Part shown: piece by piece, positions 7,002-17,244 of the stretch
Layout: each line of letters starts with the position of its first letter
Numbering within the stretch: the stretch's first letter is position 1
From: Bacteroidetes bacterium RIFCSPLOWO2_12_FULL_35_15
Lineage (GTDB): Bacteria; Bacteroidota; Bacteroidia; 2-12-FULL-35-15
Direction of reading: 5' to 3'
NCBI GenBank assembly: GCA_001769385.1
Contig: MEPB01000019.1
Location: forward strand, 186,001 to 250,000
Length of the DNA stretch: 64,000 nt
Made by a program: the position numbers and the translations under genes
Notes under the pieces: model-generated
Told to the model about the DNA's origin: nothing
Databases searched by the model: none
Seen by the model: the letters and a program-made list of their open reading frames with translations, nothing else

Positions 7002-8396
7002 TTAGGCTTTTAAAAATCCTAATATCTTTTCAACACTATCTTTAGCATCACCATAAAGCATTTCTGCATTTGGTTTGTAGAACAACGGATTTTCTACACC
7101 TGCATAACCAACCGACATAGAACGTTTCATAATAATAACTTTTTCTGCTTTCCAGGCTTCAATAACAGGCATTCCATAAATAGGGCTTGATGGATCATCC
7201 TGCGCTCCCGGATTAACAACATCGTTTGCTCCAATCACCATTACTACATCTGTTTCCGGTAGGTCCGGGTTTATCTCATCCATTTCAAATACAATATCGT
7301 AAGGTACGTTTGCTTCAGCTAATAATACATTCATGTGACCCGGTAAACGACCGGCAACAGGGTGAATTGCGAATCTTACTTTTTTACCTGCTTTTTGTAA
7401 GGTTTGTACCATGTCATAAATTGGATACTGTGCTTTTGCAACAGCCATTCCATAACCCGGCACAATAACAATTGATTTTGCTTCTTTTAATAAATCAGCA
7501 ACTTCTTCATGATTCAAAGCAGTTACTTCTCCTTCCATTGCTGCCGCGTCTCCGCTTGCTGCAACTGCACCAAAACCTCCAAGTATAACCGAGAAGAATG
7601 ACCTGTTCATTGCTTCACACATGATGATAGAAAGAATTGCACCCGAACTACCAACCAATGCTCCTGTTACAATTAGTAAATCGTTACCTAACATAAAACC
7701 TGCAGCTGATGCAGCCCAACCAGAATAAGAGTTTAACATAGAAACTACTACCGGCATATCTGCACCACCAATTGCCATTACCAGCATTACACCAATAAAA
7801 CCTGCAATAGCAGTCATAATATATAAGTATAATAAACCATCAGTGCCTTCTTGTCCTGCGAACATCACTCCCATTATGATACAAACAATAAGTAAGATAA
7901 TATTTACGGCATGTCTTCCCGGATACAACAAAGGCTTACTCATGATTTTACCTTCTAATTTACCCCAGGCAACAATAGAACCTGTAAATGTAATTGCTCC
8001 AATGAACACACCAATAAATACTTCCACTAAATGGATGGTGTGTTCGGAAGAAGATAATACATGAGTTTTAGGATCGAGGTAAGAACCAAACCCTACTAAT
8101 ACAGCTGCTAATCCAACAAAACTATGTAGGATAGCTACCAACTGTGGCATGGATGTCATTTCAACTTTGCGAGCTACTAATATACCGATAACTGATGCTA
8201 TCGCAATAGCTACCATAATGTAAACGTGGCCATGCACGCCTTGTCCAAGCACAGTTGCCAGTATAGCGATAGCCATACCTACAATACCATAAAACACACC
8301 GCGTTTTGCAGATTCTTGAGAGGATAAACCTCCCAAACTTAATATAAACAGGATACTTGCAAATACATATGCTGCTGTTTGAATTCCTATAGTCAT
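7002..8396 (-). CDS. pntB: NAD(P) transhydrogenase subunit beta
   Basis: 464 residues, the usual PntB length. About nine membrane helices fill the first 270 or so residues. The cytoplasmic domain III that binds NADP(H) fills the rest, with [47 protein letters not shown] and YAGVENPLF. With PntA it couples proton entry across the inner membrane to hydride transfer from NADH to NADP+, supplying NADPH. It starts 8 bases after the pntA stop, so the two form an operon. A terminator hairpin follows the stop. Confidence 0.97.
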   Translation of the reverse strand: MTIGIQTAAYVFASILFILSLGGLSSQESAKRGVFYGIVGMAIAILATVLGQGVHGHVYIMVAIAIASVIGILVARKVEMTSMPQLVAILHSFVGLAAVLVGFGSYLDPKTHVLSSSEHTIHLVEVFIGVFIGAITFTGSIVAWGKLEGKIMSKPLLYPGRHAVNIILLIVCIIMGVMFAGQEGTDGLLYLYIMTAIAGFIGVMLVMAIGGADMPVVVSMLNSYSGWAASAAGFMLGNDLLIVTGALVGSSGAILSIIMCEAMNRSFFSVILGGFGAVAASGDAAAMEGEVTALNHEEVADLLKEAKSIVIVPGYGMAVAKAQYPIYDMVQTLQKAGKKVRFAIHPVAGRLPGHMNVLLAEANVPYDIVFEMDEINPDLPETDVVMVIGANDVVNPGAQDDPSSPIYGMPVIEAWKAEKVIIMKRSMSVGYAGVENPLFYKPNAEMLYGDAKDSVEKILGFLKA

Positions 8397-8404
8397 AAAT
8401 TTTC

Positions 8405-9940
8405 TTATTTTTTAAACATTTTCAACATACGGTGAGTTACTACAAATCCACCTACAATATTAATACTGGCAACTAAAATAGCTACAAAAGCTATGATGGT
8501 CATTGGACTCGTCAGATCATCTGTTGTTTGCAATAAACCACCCACGATAATAATACCGCTAATTGCATTGGTAACAGCCATTAAAGGAGTATGCAGGGAA
8601 TGAGATACGTTCCAGATAACTTGCCAGCCAATAAACACAGCTAATACAAACACTGTAAAATGTTGCATAAATGCACTTGGTGCAAATTGTCCTAACATTA
8701 ATAAAAACAAACCAATAACGCTCAATTTGATAACCATTGATGTCGCTTCTTTTTTGTTTTTTCTTGCAGCAACAACTTTCGGATCCTCCACAACAACTTC
8801 CGCTACCTTTTGCTTTGCCGGACTAACAGGAAGTGGAGCCGGGGGCCAATTAATTTTACCATTATAAGTTACCATTGCTCTTGAAACAACAGCATCTTCC
8901 ATATCAATCTTCCATTTTTCTGCTTTACCCATATCATCTAATAAATGACATAAGTTATTACCATATAACTGTGAAGCCTGACTAGGAAGTTGATTTAATT
9001 TACCAATAATAGTAACTCCATTATCTGTTGTATAAACTTCTCCGTTTTTAGTTAATTCACAATTCCCTCCTGATGATGCGGCTAAATCTACAATTACTGA
9101 CCCCGGCTTCATAACGGCTACGTGATCCGCTAAAATTAATTTAGGAGCGGGTCTGCCGGGTATTTGAGCAGTAGTAATAATAATATCTACTTCAGCAGCT
9201 TGAGCTTTAAACAAAGCCATTTCAGCATCAATAAATGCCTTACTCATTTCTTTTGAGTAACCCGAAGCAGTTGCTCCGTCTTCATTAATTTCAACAGTTA
9301 AAAACTGCGCACCCATCGATTCGATTTGTTCTGCAACTTCTTTTCGTGTATCAAAAGCTCTTACAATTGCGCCTAATGAATTGGCAGCACCAATAGCAGC
9401 AAGACCAGCTACTCCCGCACCAATTACCAATATTTTGGCAGGCTCTACTTTACCAGCAGCAGTAATTTGCCCGTTAAGGAATCTTCCAAAATGGTAAGAG
9501 CCTTCTATTACTGCTCTGTATCCTGCAATGTTTGCCATCGATGACAACACATCCATTTTTTGTGCTCTGGAAATACGAGGTATTGCATCCATTGCAATAG
9601 CATTCACTTTTTTATCGGCTAATTTTTGAAGTAAGGGCTGATTTTGTGCCGGCCACAAATAGCTCAGCATCACCAAACCTTCTTTCATCATATCAACTTC
9701 TTCCATTGCAGGCTCCTTAACCTTTAGTACAATGTCTGATTTGCCATATATTTCGACAGCTGTAGCAACTATTTTAGCTCCGGCTTCTTCAAAATCTTTA
9801 TCAGAAAAATTTGCTTTTATCCCTGCATTATGCTGAATATAAACTTCAAACCCTTGTTTCTGTAATCGTTTAACGGTTTTGGGAGTAGCCGCGACCCTTA
9901 ATTCATTTGGAAAAATTTCCGATGGAATTCCTACCTTCAT
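8405..9940 (-). CDS. pntA: NAD(P) transhydrogenase subunit alpha (undivided form)
   Basis: 511 residues. The N-terminal NAD(H)-binding domain (about 1-375) resembles alanine dehydrogenase: [20 protein letters not shown], then the Rossmann loop [20 protein letters not shown] and [12 protein letters not shown]. After a linker with a Lys/Glu-rich stretch come four membrane helices (about 400-505), with [13 protein letters not shown] as in the PntA membrane part. Some bacteria split this protein in two (PntAA and PntAB); here it is one chain, as in E. coli. It is the first gene of the pntAB operon and sits 88 bases from the next upstream gene. Confidence 0.97.
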   Translation of the reverse strand: MKVGIPSEIFPNELRVAATPKTVKRLQKQGFEVYIQHNAGIKANFSDKDFEEAGAKIVATAVEIYGKSDIVLKVKEPAMEEVDMMKEGLVMLSYLWPAQNQPLLQKLADKKVNAIAMDAIPRISRAQKMDVLSSMANIAGYRAVIEGSYHFGRFLNGQITAAGKVEPAKILVIGAGVAGLAAIGAANSLGAIVRAFDTRKEVAEQIESMGAQFLTVEINEDGATASGYSKEMSKAFIDAEMALFKAQAAEVDIIITTAQIPGRPAPKLILADHVAVMKPGSVIVDLAASSGGNCELTKNGEVYTTDNGVTIIGKLNQLPSQASQLYGNNLCHLLDDMGKAEKWKIDMEDAVVSRAMVTYNGKINWPPAPLPVSPAKQKVAEVVVEDPKVVAARKNKKEATSMVIKLSVIGLFLLMLGQFAPSAFMQHFTVFVLAVFIGWQVIWNVSHSLHTPLMAVTNAISGIIIVGGLLQTTDDLTSPMTIIAFVAILVASINIVGGFVVTHRMLKMFKK

Positions 9941-10028
9941 AACTCTATATTTTGAATTTTCGGGTCGAAGATAGTAAAATAATTATTCCTTCCAAATGAG
10001 ATGTATAGGGGGAGGAATCCAAAAAGTC

Positions 10029-10913
10029 TTAATGAAGCATCAATGCTATGTTAGGATAGTCGGAAATCAATCCATCAACGCCCAGTTTTATTAGTTTTTT
10101 CATCTCCGGCTCTGAATTTACAGTCCAGACAATTACTTTACAACCAAATTGGTGAGCTTCTTTTATAGTTTTAGCTTTTACAAGCTTTGCAGCCGGATTA
10201 TAAGTATATGGAGTAAATCCTAATTTTTTGATGTTATGCTGAACGGAGCCGGTATTTGCAATTAATAAACCTATTTTAATTGTTGGATCGGTTTTATGAA
10301 TAGCCTGTATGCTTCGTACATCAAAACTTTGTATTAAAACACGGTCGGTAATGGAATATTGATTCAATACTTTCATTACTAATTTAGAAATAACGGTAGG
10401 TTTGGGATGCCATTTTCCATCACCTATTTTCATACTCTTGATTTCTATATTATAATGTATAGGTGGTAAATTGTTTTCTTTGGTGAATTGTTCAATACTT
10501 TCGATTACATCTTTTAAAAGTGGCTTGTACTCAGGCATTGCTTTTTGCTGAGGAAATTTTTTGTTACCACGTTTCCCGCAATCAAATTGTTTGATCTCGG
10601 CATAAGTGAGTTTATAAAGATTGTGTTGTTTTCGGGCTTTTACCCGTTCCCCATTAGGTTCGCTGCAAATTTTATAATTGAACCATGGTTCATGCGAAAC
10701 AACAACCTGAGAATCTTTTGAAATAACAACATCCAATTCAATAGCATCAACGCCCAGTTTAACGGCTTCTTTAAAAGCAGTTAACGTGTTTTCGGGAAAT
10801 TTTCCTCGAAAACCTCGATGTCCATGTATTTCAATTTTTTTATTCACGCTTTCAGTTTGTGCATCAGCAAAAAGAAAATAGAAGCTGAAAAGAATCGTTG
10901 CAATTTTTTGCAT
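10029..10913 (-). CDS. Secreted glycerophosphodiester phosphodiesterase
   Basis: 294 residues with a signal peptide (cut near LFADAQTES). The GDPD barrel begins at IEIHGHRGFRGKFPENTLTA, which holds the HRG...ENT catalytic motif. It continues with DAIELDVVISKD (metal-binding E-x-D), VVSHEPW with the second catalytic His, and YNIEIKS. The end has GCKVIVWTVNSEPEMKKL and GVDGLISDYP. It should hydrolyse glycerophosphodiesters to glycerol 3-phosphate and an alcohol in the periplasm, useful in phospholipid turnover or phosphate scavenging. It is monocistronic here. Confidence 0.95.
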   Translation of the reverse strand: MQKIATILFSFYFLFADAQTESVNKKIEIHGHRGFRGKFPENTLTAFKEAVKLGVDAIELDVVISKDSQVVVSHEPWFNYKICSEPNGERVKARKQHNLYKLTYAEIKQFDCGKRGNKKFPQQKAMPEYKPLLKDVIESIEQFTKENNLPPIHYNIEIKSMKIGDGKWHPKPTVISKLVMKVLNQYSITDRVLIQSFDVRSIQAIHKTDPTIKIGLLIANTGSVQHNIKKLGFTPYTYNPAAKLVKAKTIKEAHQFGCKVIVWTVNSEPEMKKLIKLGVDGLISDYPNIALMLH

Positions 10914-11196
10914 TGCGCAAAAGTAATTAAATTTACGAATACGAAATTTTACGAATATACGAATCTGATAGGATTACGAAGATAACACCAGCACTTGTAG
11001 CGAATATCCTTCTACTAATTGAAAACGTGGTCACCAGATTTTAGATCAGACATTAAAGAATACATTTATTTGTCCTGCTGTTTTTGGAATTGCCGAAGAG
11101 ATGAAAGAGAAGTTTTGATTTCCTGCTTTGAAATTCCATTGAAATAAAATCTAAATAAACCGTATATTTATATTCTTAAAATATTACATATCTCTC
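10914..11196. other. Intergenic region with short TACGAAT repeats
   Basis: This 283-base gap between two divergent genes holds a cluster of TACGAAT units (TTACGAATACGAAATTTTAC, then GAATATACGAAT) at about 10934-10966. The promoters of both genes must lie here, but I cannot fix their positions. No ORF of note. Confidence 0.4.
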
Positions 11197-13980
11197 ATGA
11201 ATTTAAAATTTACTTTTTTATCTGCAGTACTTATTTCTGCATCAGCAGTAGCATTTATTGTTTCAACAGAACCTAAGAAAAATAAAATAAAAAAACAACA
11301 TGTTGTTGCAGGTGCTGCCATGGAAAATGGTGCGCAGGGAAGAATGCGTTGGGAAATAAAACGATTAGCAGATCCTGCTACAGGAAAAATCCCTGATAAT
11401 ATCCGTTCCTTAGAATTAGCCTTTGCAGCAACATTACCTAATGATGCCGAAATAGGTTCAGAACGTTTATCAGGAAATCCATGGGTAAATCGTGGGCCAT
11501 GGAATGTAGGAGGAAAAACAAGTGCTTTTGGTATTGATGCAAGTAATGAAAATAGATTATTGGCGGGAACTTGCTCCGGTGGTATGTGGTTGAGTACTGA
11601 TGGAGGTTCATCATGGAACAGTACCAATACTTCTTCACAATTAAAAGGTGCAAATAGTCTGGTACAAGATAGAAGGCCTGGACATACCAATGTTTGGTAT
11701 TATGGGGGAGGAAATCCATGGGCATCTGCAGGTGGCGGAGGTTCTGCCTATTATTTAGGAGATGGAGTTTTAAAGTCCATTGATGGCGGATTAACCTGGC
11801 AACCAATAACTTCAACTGCTGCCGGAACTCCAAATTCATTCAATAGTACTGGTTGGCAGATGGTTTACACATTAGCAAACGATATTTCCGCACCAGATTC
11901 CACTTCCGAAATTTATGCTGCATTATATGGTAGTATTGCCCGTAGTATTAATGGTGGAACTACCTGGACTACTGTTCGTTCCGGAAGCTCGTATTTTACA
12001 GAAGTGGCTGTTACATCTACCGGAGTGGTTTATGCCACTTTAAGTGATGATGGTACTCAAAAAGGGATCTGGCGTTCAACGGATGGCATTGCATACACAA
12101 GCATTGTTCCAGCCGGGTTTCCAACAGCATACAATCGTATTGTAATGGGAATAAATCCAAATGATGAAAATGAGGTTTATTTTTTAGCAAATACTCCCGG
12201 ATTCGGAAAATTGATTTATGATTTTCAAGGCAAACCTCATTGGAATAGCTTTTGGAAATATAATTATGTTTCAGGTAATGGTAGTGGAGCAGGAGGTAAC
12301 TGGCAGGATCTGTCGATAAACTTACCTGCAACCGGTGGTATGTTTGATAAATTTCATACACAAGATTCATATGATATGTTAGTAAGAGTAAAACCGGGAA
12401 ATTCTAATATTGTTTTTCTGGGTGGGACAAATCTGTATCGTTCCACTTCTGCTTTTCAGGATTCAACAAATACAACCTTTATTGGTGGCTATGAGCAATA
12501 TTCTGCATTGCCTGTCATCAACTCGTATCCCAATCATCATCCTGATCAGCATGGTCTGGAATTTTTGCCTTCTAATCCTGATATCATGATCAGTGCGAAT
12601 GATGGAGGAATGTTCAAAACTACTGATAACACACAAAATGCAGTTGTATGGCAGCCATTAAATAATGGTTATGTAACCACCATGTTTTATACAATGGCGA
12701 TTGACCATGGCACCGTTGGAAGTGATGTAATTGTTGGTGGCGCACAGGATAACGGAACATGGTTCACAAATAATGCAACACCTACATCGCCTTGGAAAGA
12801 TGTACATGGTGGTGATGGTTCATATTGCGCAATTTCCGATAATCAAACAAATTATTATTTCTCGATTCAGAATTGTATGCGATTAGTAAAAACAACATTG
12901 GATGCAAATGGAAATACAACAGGTTTCAGAAGAATAGACCCGATTGGCGGAAAAGGTTATCAATGGATCAATCCATTTGTACTTGATCCTAATAATAATA
13001 ATATCATGTATTTAACAGGCGGGAAATATTTATGGAGAAATGATGATCTATCAGCCATTCCATTAACGGGTGCATGGGATTCAATAAATACAAATTGGGT
13101 TCGTTTCAATGATTCTGTTCCTCAGGCAAATGTGGAAATTACTGCTGTAGTTGCCTGTAAGGTCCCTGCAAATCGTGTGTATTATGGAACAGATACAAAA
13201 AAAATATATCGTGTTGACAATGCAAACGTTGGAACACCTACTCCTGTTGATATTACTTCAACCACCGCAGGATTTCCGGGGAGTGGTTTTGTAAGTTGTA
13301 TTGCAGTGGACCCAGCAAATGGAGATAATGTTATGCTTATTTATTCTAATTATGGAGTGCAAAGTATTTTTTATTCTACTGATGCAGGAGTAACATGGGC
13401 AAAAAATGGAGGCAACCTGGAAACATCGGCAGTTTCAGGCCCTTCTGTTCGTTGGGCAAGTATCTTGCCTGTTGCTGATGGAACAGTTTATTTAGTGGCA
13501 ACCAGTACCGGGCTTTATGCCACCGACACATTAAAAGGTACTTCTACCGTTTGGGTGCAACAAGGAGCCAACACTATTGGAAACGTTGTTTGCGATATGA
13601 TCGATTCAAGAGTTGCTGATGGCCTGGTTGTTATTGCAACTCATGCAAATGGAATGTATTCCACCAACATCACAAGTATAAATGATATCGTAACCGTGAA
13701 AGATATTGTTGCATCAAAAACAGATCTTCAACTTACTAATTATCCTAATCCTTTAAGTCAGTCAACAACCATTGAATTTACTTTAAGTAAAAAATCAAGA
13801 GTGAATTTGCAGATCTTTGATGAATACGGTAGGGTCGTGCAAACATTAATTGATCAATCGATGTCGGAAGGAAAACATTCCATATTATTTGACAAGAAAA
13901 ATTTAATCTCCGGAATTTATTACTATTCTTTAATTGCAGACAATAAAAGAAAAACTAATAAAATGATTATTACTAAGTAA
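11197..13980 (+). CDS. Large secreted Asp-box beta-propeller protein with T9SS type A sorting domain
   Basis: 927 residues. A signal peptide lies at about 1-25. The body has repeated Asp-box (BNR/sortilin-like) motifs: STDGGSSWNS, SIDGGLTWQP, SINGGTTWTT and STDAGVTWAK. Between them are WD/YVTN-like strands, so a sialidase- or sortilin-type propeller is likely, possibly two propellers. The last 80 or so residues are a T9SS type A sorting domain: NYPNPLSQSTTIEFTL, LQIFDEYGRVV, GIYYYSL. The protein should be exported by T9SS and attached to or released from the cell surface. No catalytic residues of sialidases are evident, and the ligand is unknown. The gene is flanked by its own intergenic regions and looks monocistronic. 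Confidence 0.92.
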   Translation: MNLKFTFLSAVLISASAVAFIVSTEPKKNKIKKQHVVAGAAMENGAQGRMRWEIKRLADPATGKIPDNIRSLELAFAATLPNDAEIGSERLSGNPWVNRGPWNVGGKTSAFGIDASNENRLLAGTCSGGMWLSTDGGSSWNSTNTSSQLKGANSLVQDRRPGHTNVWYYGGGNPWASAGGGGSAYYLGDGVLKSIDGGLTWQPITSTAAGTPNSFNSTGWQMVYTLANDISAPDSTSEIYAALYGSIARSINGGTTWTTVRSGSSYFTEVAVTSTGVVYATLSDDGTQKGIWRSTDGIAYTSIVPAGFPTAYNRIVMGINPNDENEVYFLANTPGFGKLIYDFQGKPHWNSFWKYNYVSGNGSGAGGNWQDLSINLPATGGMFDKFHTQDSYDMLVRVKPGNSNIVFLGGTNLYRSTSAFQDSTNTTFIGGYEQYSALPVINSYPNHHPDQHGLEFLPSNPDIMISANDGGMFKTTDNTQNAVVWQPLNNGYVTTMFYTMAIDHGTVGSDVIVGGAQDNGTWFTNNATPTSPWKDVHGGDGSYCAISDNQTNYYFSIQNCMRLVKTTLDANGNTTGFRRIDPIGGKGYQWINPFVLDPNNNNIMYLTGGKYLWRNDDLSAIPLTGAWDSINTNWVRFNDSVPQANVEITAVVACKVPANRVYYGTDTKKIYRVDNANVGTPTPVDITSTTAGFPGSGFVSCIAVDPANGDNVMLIYSNYGVQSIFYSTDAGVTWAKNGGNLETSAVSGPSVRWASILPVADGTVYLVATSTGLYATDTLKGTSTVWVQQGANTIGNVVCDMIDSRVADGLVVIATHANGMYSTNITSINDIVTVKDIVASKTDLQLTNYPNPLSQSTTIEFTLSKKSRVNLQIFDEYGRVVQTLIDQSMSEGKHSILFDKKNLISGIYYYSLIADNKRKTNKMIITK

Positions 13981-14036
13981 ACAAAAATCTATTACCTATT
14001 CATTGGTTAATAAATAGTTACTATATAAATTTTATT

Positions 14037-14636
14037 ATGCTTCATTCCATTTTTGGCAGTTTTGATTATTTCAGTTGGATAGTTTTACCAATAATTATAT
14101 TTTTTTCCCGGGTGTGTGATGTTAGTCTGGGTACGTTGCGTCATGTATTTATTTCAAAAGGATTTCGAAAAATTGTTCCTGTATTAGGTTTTTTTGAAGT
14201 GTTGATCTGGATCATCGTTGTTGCCCAGGTAATGAAAAACTTAAACAATGCTGCCTGTTATTTGGCTTATGCTGCGGGGTTTGCAACCGGTACCTATGTT
14301 GGGTTGCTTATCGAAGAGCGTTTGGCTCTAGGTTTACAGGTAATACGAATTATTACTAATCAGAATTGTGAAGAGTTGACAACGGCATTACGTCAGGAAA
14401 ATCATGGAATGACCTTAGTTGATGCACAAGGAAGCATGGGGCCCGTAAAAATGATCTTCACAGTGATCAAAAGAAAAAATGTTCAATCGGTTGTAGAGCT
14501 TATTGGTAAACATAATCCTTCAGCTTTTTATTCTGTTGAGGATGTAAAAAAATCAAGTCAGGGTGTATTTACAAAAAGTTCTTCTTCTGCATTTTCAACC
14601 GTGCAAAAAATGTTTCCGGCTGGAAAATCGAAATAA
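14037..14636 (+). CDS. UPF0316/DUF2179 membrane protein
   Basis: 199 residues. Three hydrophobic segments occupy the first 90 or so residues: FSWIVLPIIIFFSR, VPVLGFFEVLIWIIVVA and YLAYAAGFATGTYVGLLIEE. A soluble domain follows at about 100-175, with GMTLVDAQGSMGPVKMIFTV and RKNVQSVVELIGKHNPSAFYSVEDV. That domain is the DUF2179 fold, related to the regulatory C-terminal domain of the YitT family. RVCDVSLGTLRHVFISKG near the start is typical of UPF0316. The function is not known. A strong terminator follows. Confidence 0.88.
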   Translation: MLHSIFGSFDYFSWIVLPIIIFFSRVCDVSLGTLRHVFISKGFRKIVPVLGFFEVLIWIIVVAQVMKNLNNAACYLAYAAGFATGTYVGLLIEERLALGLQVIRIITNQNCEELTTALRQENHGMTLVDAQGSMGPVKMIFTVIKRKNVQSVVELIGKHNPSAFYSVEDVKKSSQGVFTKSSSSAFSTVQKMFPAGKSK

Positions 14637-14647
14637 AAATTTTAAAT

Positions 14648-14689
14648 AAAAAAGAGCACTCCAATTTTTTTTGGAATGCTCTTTTTTTT
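14648..14689. terminator. Bidirectional rho-independent terminator
   Basis: AAAGAGCACTCCAA pairs with TTGGAATGCTCTTT with one mismatch around a T-rich loop. It has a run of A's before and a run of T's after, so it can serve both the DUF2179 gene and the convergent gene at 14698. Confidence 0.88.
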
Positions 14690-14697
14690 ATGAGATA

Positions 14698-15348
14698 TTA
14701 AAATTTATAACTTACTCCCAGATTAAAGTATGCAATACCAAAACTCAATTCACCATAAACAGCAATGTTTTTTGTAAAATAATACCGGCCACCTGCAAAT
14801 ACAGCAAATGCCGGGTAAACAGCGTTTTTGTGTTCCTTGTAATTGGTGTATGGGTCATTACTTGAATACTTATATAGTTGGAATCGTAAGCCAATTGTTG
14901 CGCCACCGTATGCTTCCAGTTTTTCTTTGTTTAATACATCCCAATGGTATGCTGCCCTTGCAGCTGTTGTAATATAATTCCAGCGATGCTCATAATAATA
15001 ATTTCCATACTGGTAGGTATAGAAGTAATCATAGCGATACAGTTCTGTTTGAAATCCGGCATAAGCACCAACTCCTAAATAGCCCGGTCCGATTCTTTTT
15101 GGCCAGGGTTGCTCGTAAGATAAACTGAAAACCGGACTTGAAGAATAGTGTATTCCTGCAATACCACGATAATAGTTGGCATGACCTATTCCAACTCCCA
15201 GGTTAATAATATGACTGTTTTCATTAAAACATTTATCTTCTCCATCAGATTGTTTAATTCTTCCATCATATGATGAACTCATTGAATCAGCTTTAGAAGA
15301 AAACGAACTTAATCCTAATACAATAATTATTAAAGTTAATTTGTTCAT
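14698..15348 (-). CDS. Putative outer-membrane beta-barrel protein
   Basis: 216 residues with a signal peptide (cut near SSKADSM). The mature part has alternating Tyr- and Gly-rich strands: NLGVGIGHANYYRGIAG, VFSLSYEQPWP, GYLGVGAYAGFQTEL, AYHWDVLN and YGGATIGLRFQLYKY. It ends FNLGVSYKF, with a terminal Phe of the kind recognised by the BAM complex. An eight-strand barrel would fit the length. I do not recognise a specific family or function. Its 3' end faces the bidirectional terminator, and it seems to be transcribed alone. Confidence 0.8.
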   Translation of the reverse strand: MNKLTLIIIVLGLSSFSSKADSMSSSYDGRIKQSDGEDKCFNENSHIINLGVGIGHANYYRGIAGIHYSSSPVFSLSYEQPWPKRIGPGYLGVGAYAGFQTELYRYDYFYTYQYGNYYYEHRWNYITTAARAAYHWDVLNKEKLEAYGGATIGLRFQLYKYSSNDPYTNYKEHKNAVYPAFAVFAGGRYYFTKNIAVYGELSFGIAYFNLGVSYKF

Positions 15349-15620
15349 GTACTCTTTTTTTGCAAAGCTAAAAAGTAATCTGCAAACAAAAAAAACAAAA
15401 TATCATCTTTCGTAAGAGCTTGTTAAAATTAAACTCAAAATATATAATATGTCATTTTGACCAGAGCCCATTTTTCAAAACTTACATGAAGTAAACATTA
15501 AATCATAAATTCAAATGTCGTAAACAAATTTAATTAAAGCTTAGTTCTTTTGCTTTGAAATTAGGAGTGATATTCATACAGCTTTTGAGTTTTTTCTTAC
15601 ATGGCAGAAATTCAAAATAT

Positions 15621-15660
15621 AAAAAAGCCGCAACGACTTTTTTTCATTGCGGCTTTTTTT
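15621..15660. terminator. Bidirectional rho-independent terminator
   Basis: AAAAAGCCGCAACGA and TCATTGCGGCTTTTT pair around CTTTTTTT, with A-rich and T-rich flanks. It lies 13 bases beyond the stop of the T9SS thioredoxin gene on the minus strand. Confidence 0.88.
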
Positions 15661-15673
15661 AACAATAAAAACA

Positions 15674-16465
15674 TTACTGTTTATTAAACTTTTTAATGAC
15701 CATGCCTGTTTGTGTAGTGATCTCCATATAATAAATTCCTTTATCGAGCTGGCTAACTTTTAATTCCATTCTCTCAGAACCATCTGCTTTTTTATTGATC
15801 AATAATTTTCCTAAAACATCATACACTTTTAGTGTATTTACTTTTTCGTTGTTGGATGTTTCAATGATTACATTGTCAATTGCAGGATTAGGAAAAACGG
15901 AAATACTGTTAGTTAAGGTTTCTTCGGTAATACCCGACAAACATGTTTTATGTGCTAAGGAATGAGATGCAAAAAAAGTATCGAAATCTGCAGGGCTGCT
16001 TATGGGCCACATGTCTTGCTCCACAATTGCTTTGTTTGGAGCAATTAAAATAAATGTTGGGAAAGCGCCAATTCCATAAGAAGTAACCACTGCGTTTCCG
16101 CCTCCTTCTGTTCCGCTAATTGCCGGGAATCCTGAATTCCCTCCAAGAAAATCCGTTTCATACCCATCTACCAATGCATTGTTATCTCCATTATCAATGG
16201 AAATAAAATATACATCCTGGGTATTACAACCGAAGTTGGTAAATGCGGATTTAAAATGTGGACTAGCTTCTTGGCAAGGGACACACGTTGTAAAGAAAAA
16301 ATCGATACAAACATATTTACCTGAATTTAAAATGCTGAATAAATTGTGAGGGTTGCCATGTGTATCGGTAACGTTAAAATCAACTGCAGTAGTCAGTGTT
16401 GTTTGCGCTTTTGTAAACGTAACACTTAAAAAAAACAGGATGGATAAGAAGTAGATTTTTTTCAT
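15674..16465 (-). CDS. Thioredoxin-like protein with T9SS type A sorting domain, copy 1
   Basis: 263 residues. A signal peptide is cut near TKAQTTL. A TlpA/redoxin-like domain covers about 25-170, with the redox pair CVPC (Cys61, Cys64) in DFFFTTCVPCQEASP and the cis-Pro loop YGIGAFPTFIL. The last 75 or so residues are a T9SS type A sorting domain (SVFPNPAIDNVIIE, LKVYDVLGKLL, KGIYYMEI). The protein is therefore a disulfide-active enzyme exported to the outside or to the cell surface, not kept in the periplasm. A diverged paralogue with a CGFC pair is encoded at 48061-48846. The substrate is unknown. Confidence 0.92.
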   Translation of the reverse strand: MKKIYFLSILFFLSVTFTKAQTTLTTAVDFNVTDTHGNPHNLFSILNSGKYVCIDFFFTTCVPCQEASPHFKSAFTNFGCNTQDVYFISIDNGDNNALVDGYETDFLGGNSGFPAISGTEGGGNAVVTSYGIGAFPTFILIAPNKAIVEQDMWPISSPADFDTFFASHSLAHKTCLSGITEETLTNSISVFPNPAIDNVIIETSNNEKVNTLKVYDVLGKLLINKKADGSERMELKVSQLDKGIYYMEITTQTGMVIKKFNKQ

Positions 16466-16651
16466 AGATTTTTATTTTTGTGGTTAATATATAACAAATG
16501 AACAAAATGATTCTTTCATTGTCAATATTAAACGAAAACATACTTAGTAATTGGTCGGGGGAAAAACGAGTTTAATTAATGGGAATTTTTATTGAACATT
16601 TTGAATGGAACAAACTTGATAAATGTTCACACTGCTATTTATAAATTGAAA

Positions 16652-17083
16652 TTAACTGGTGTGGTCTGTAACGATAACCCATTTGTCATTTATCCTTTTC
16701 CATAACAAAGTATAGTATCCTCCGATATCACCTTTTTCTCTTTTCAGGTTCCATTTGCCAATGACATAACAACTATTTTCAGATAATTGTTCAACGCTGA
16801 TAATTGAAAAAACTAATTCACCCATTGTTGCTTTATCGGGATAGCTTTTTTTGTAATTATCTAAGGTGTTTTTCCAGCCATATTGTATTCCATTCTTACC
16901 AATAAATTTTAAGCTGTCGTTGTTCCAGTAAGAAAGCATAAACCCATCAATATCTCCTTTGTTCCATGCTGCTTCCTGTTCATGCATTATTTTTTCGATG
17001 GTTGATCTCATTTTGTTTTCGGTTTGTGAAAAAGTTCTATTTGCAATCATTATGAGTGCGAGTATCAATAAATATTTTTTCAT
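16652..17083 (-). CDS. Secreted SnoaL-like (DUF4440) protein
   Basis: 143 residues. A signal peptide is cut near RTFSQTEN. The mature part fits the NTF2-like DUF4440 fold: HEQEAAWNKGDIDGFMLSYW, then DSLKFIGKNGIQYGW, and KWNLKREKGDIGGYYTLLWK ending in KWVIVTDHTS. Members are small alpha-beta barrels that bind or turn over small ligands. Many have no known activity, and none can be assigned here. A MITE-like repeat begins 7 bases upstream of the start, so the promoter must lie in or beyond the repeat. Confidence 0.85.
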   Translation of the reverse strand: MKKYLLILALIMIANRTFSQTENKMRSTIEKIMHEQEAAWNKGDIDGFMLSYWNNDSLKFIGKNGIQYGWKNTLDNYKKSYPDKATMGELVFSIISVEQLSENSCYVIGKWNLKREKGDIGGYYTLLWKRINDKWVIVTDHTS

Positions 17084-17090
17084 GTTTTTA

Positions 17091-17180
17091 GAGCCTGTTT
17101 AAGTTTTAATAAAAGAATCTGTTTCGGATATTCTTAACCATTCGGATATAATACATTTTGAGTAAAATTTAAACAGGTTT
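17091..17180. repeat. MITE-like element with GAGCCTGTTTAA ends, empty copy
   Basis: The element starts GAGCCTGTTTAAGTTTTAAT and ends TTTAAACAGGTTT, so its tips are inverted repeats with two mismatches. A second copy at 38624-38787 shares almost the whole sequence but carries an extra 77-base hairpin after TTAACCATTC. This copy has no insert and so shows the original state. Confidence 0.85.
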
Positions 17181-17244
17181 AATTTAAAATAATTTCTTTC
17201 GTTTCATTAGTAATCAAAAAGTTTTATAGACAAGGATCCTTGAC

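Noticed and set aside
11184-11690. Antisense 168-residue frame within the Asp-box T9SS gene
   Set aside because: It overlaps a well-supported gene with signal peptide and domains; the antisense translation has no recognisable motif.
15411-15470. Third copy of the GAGCCTGTTTAA element
   Set aside because: GAGCTTGTTAAAATTAA resembles the left end, but there is no matching right end and the interior does not align.
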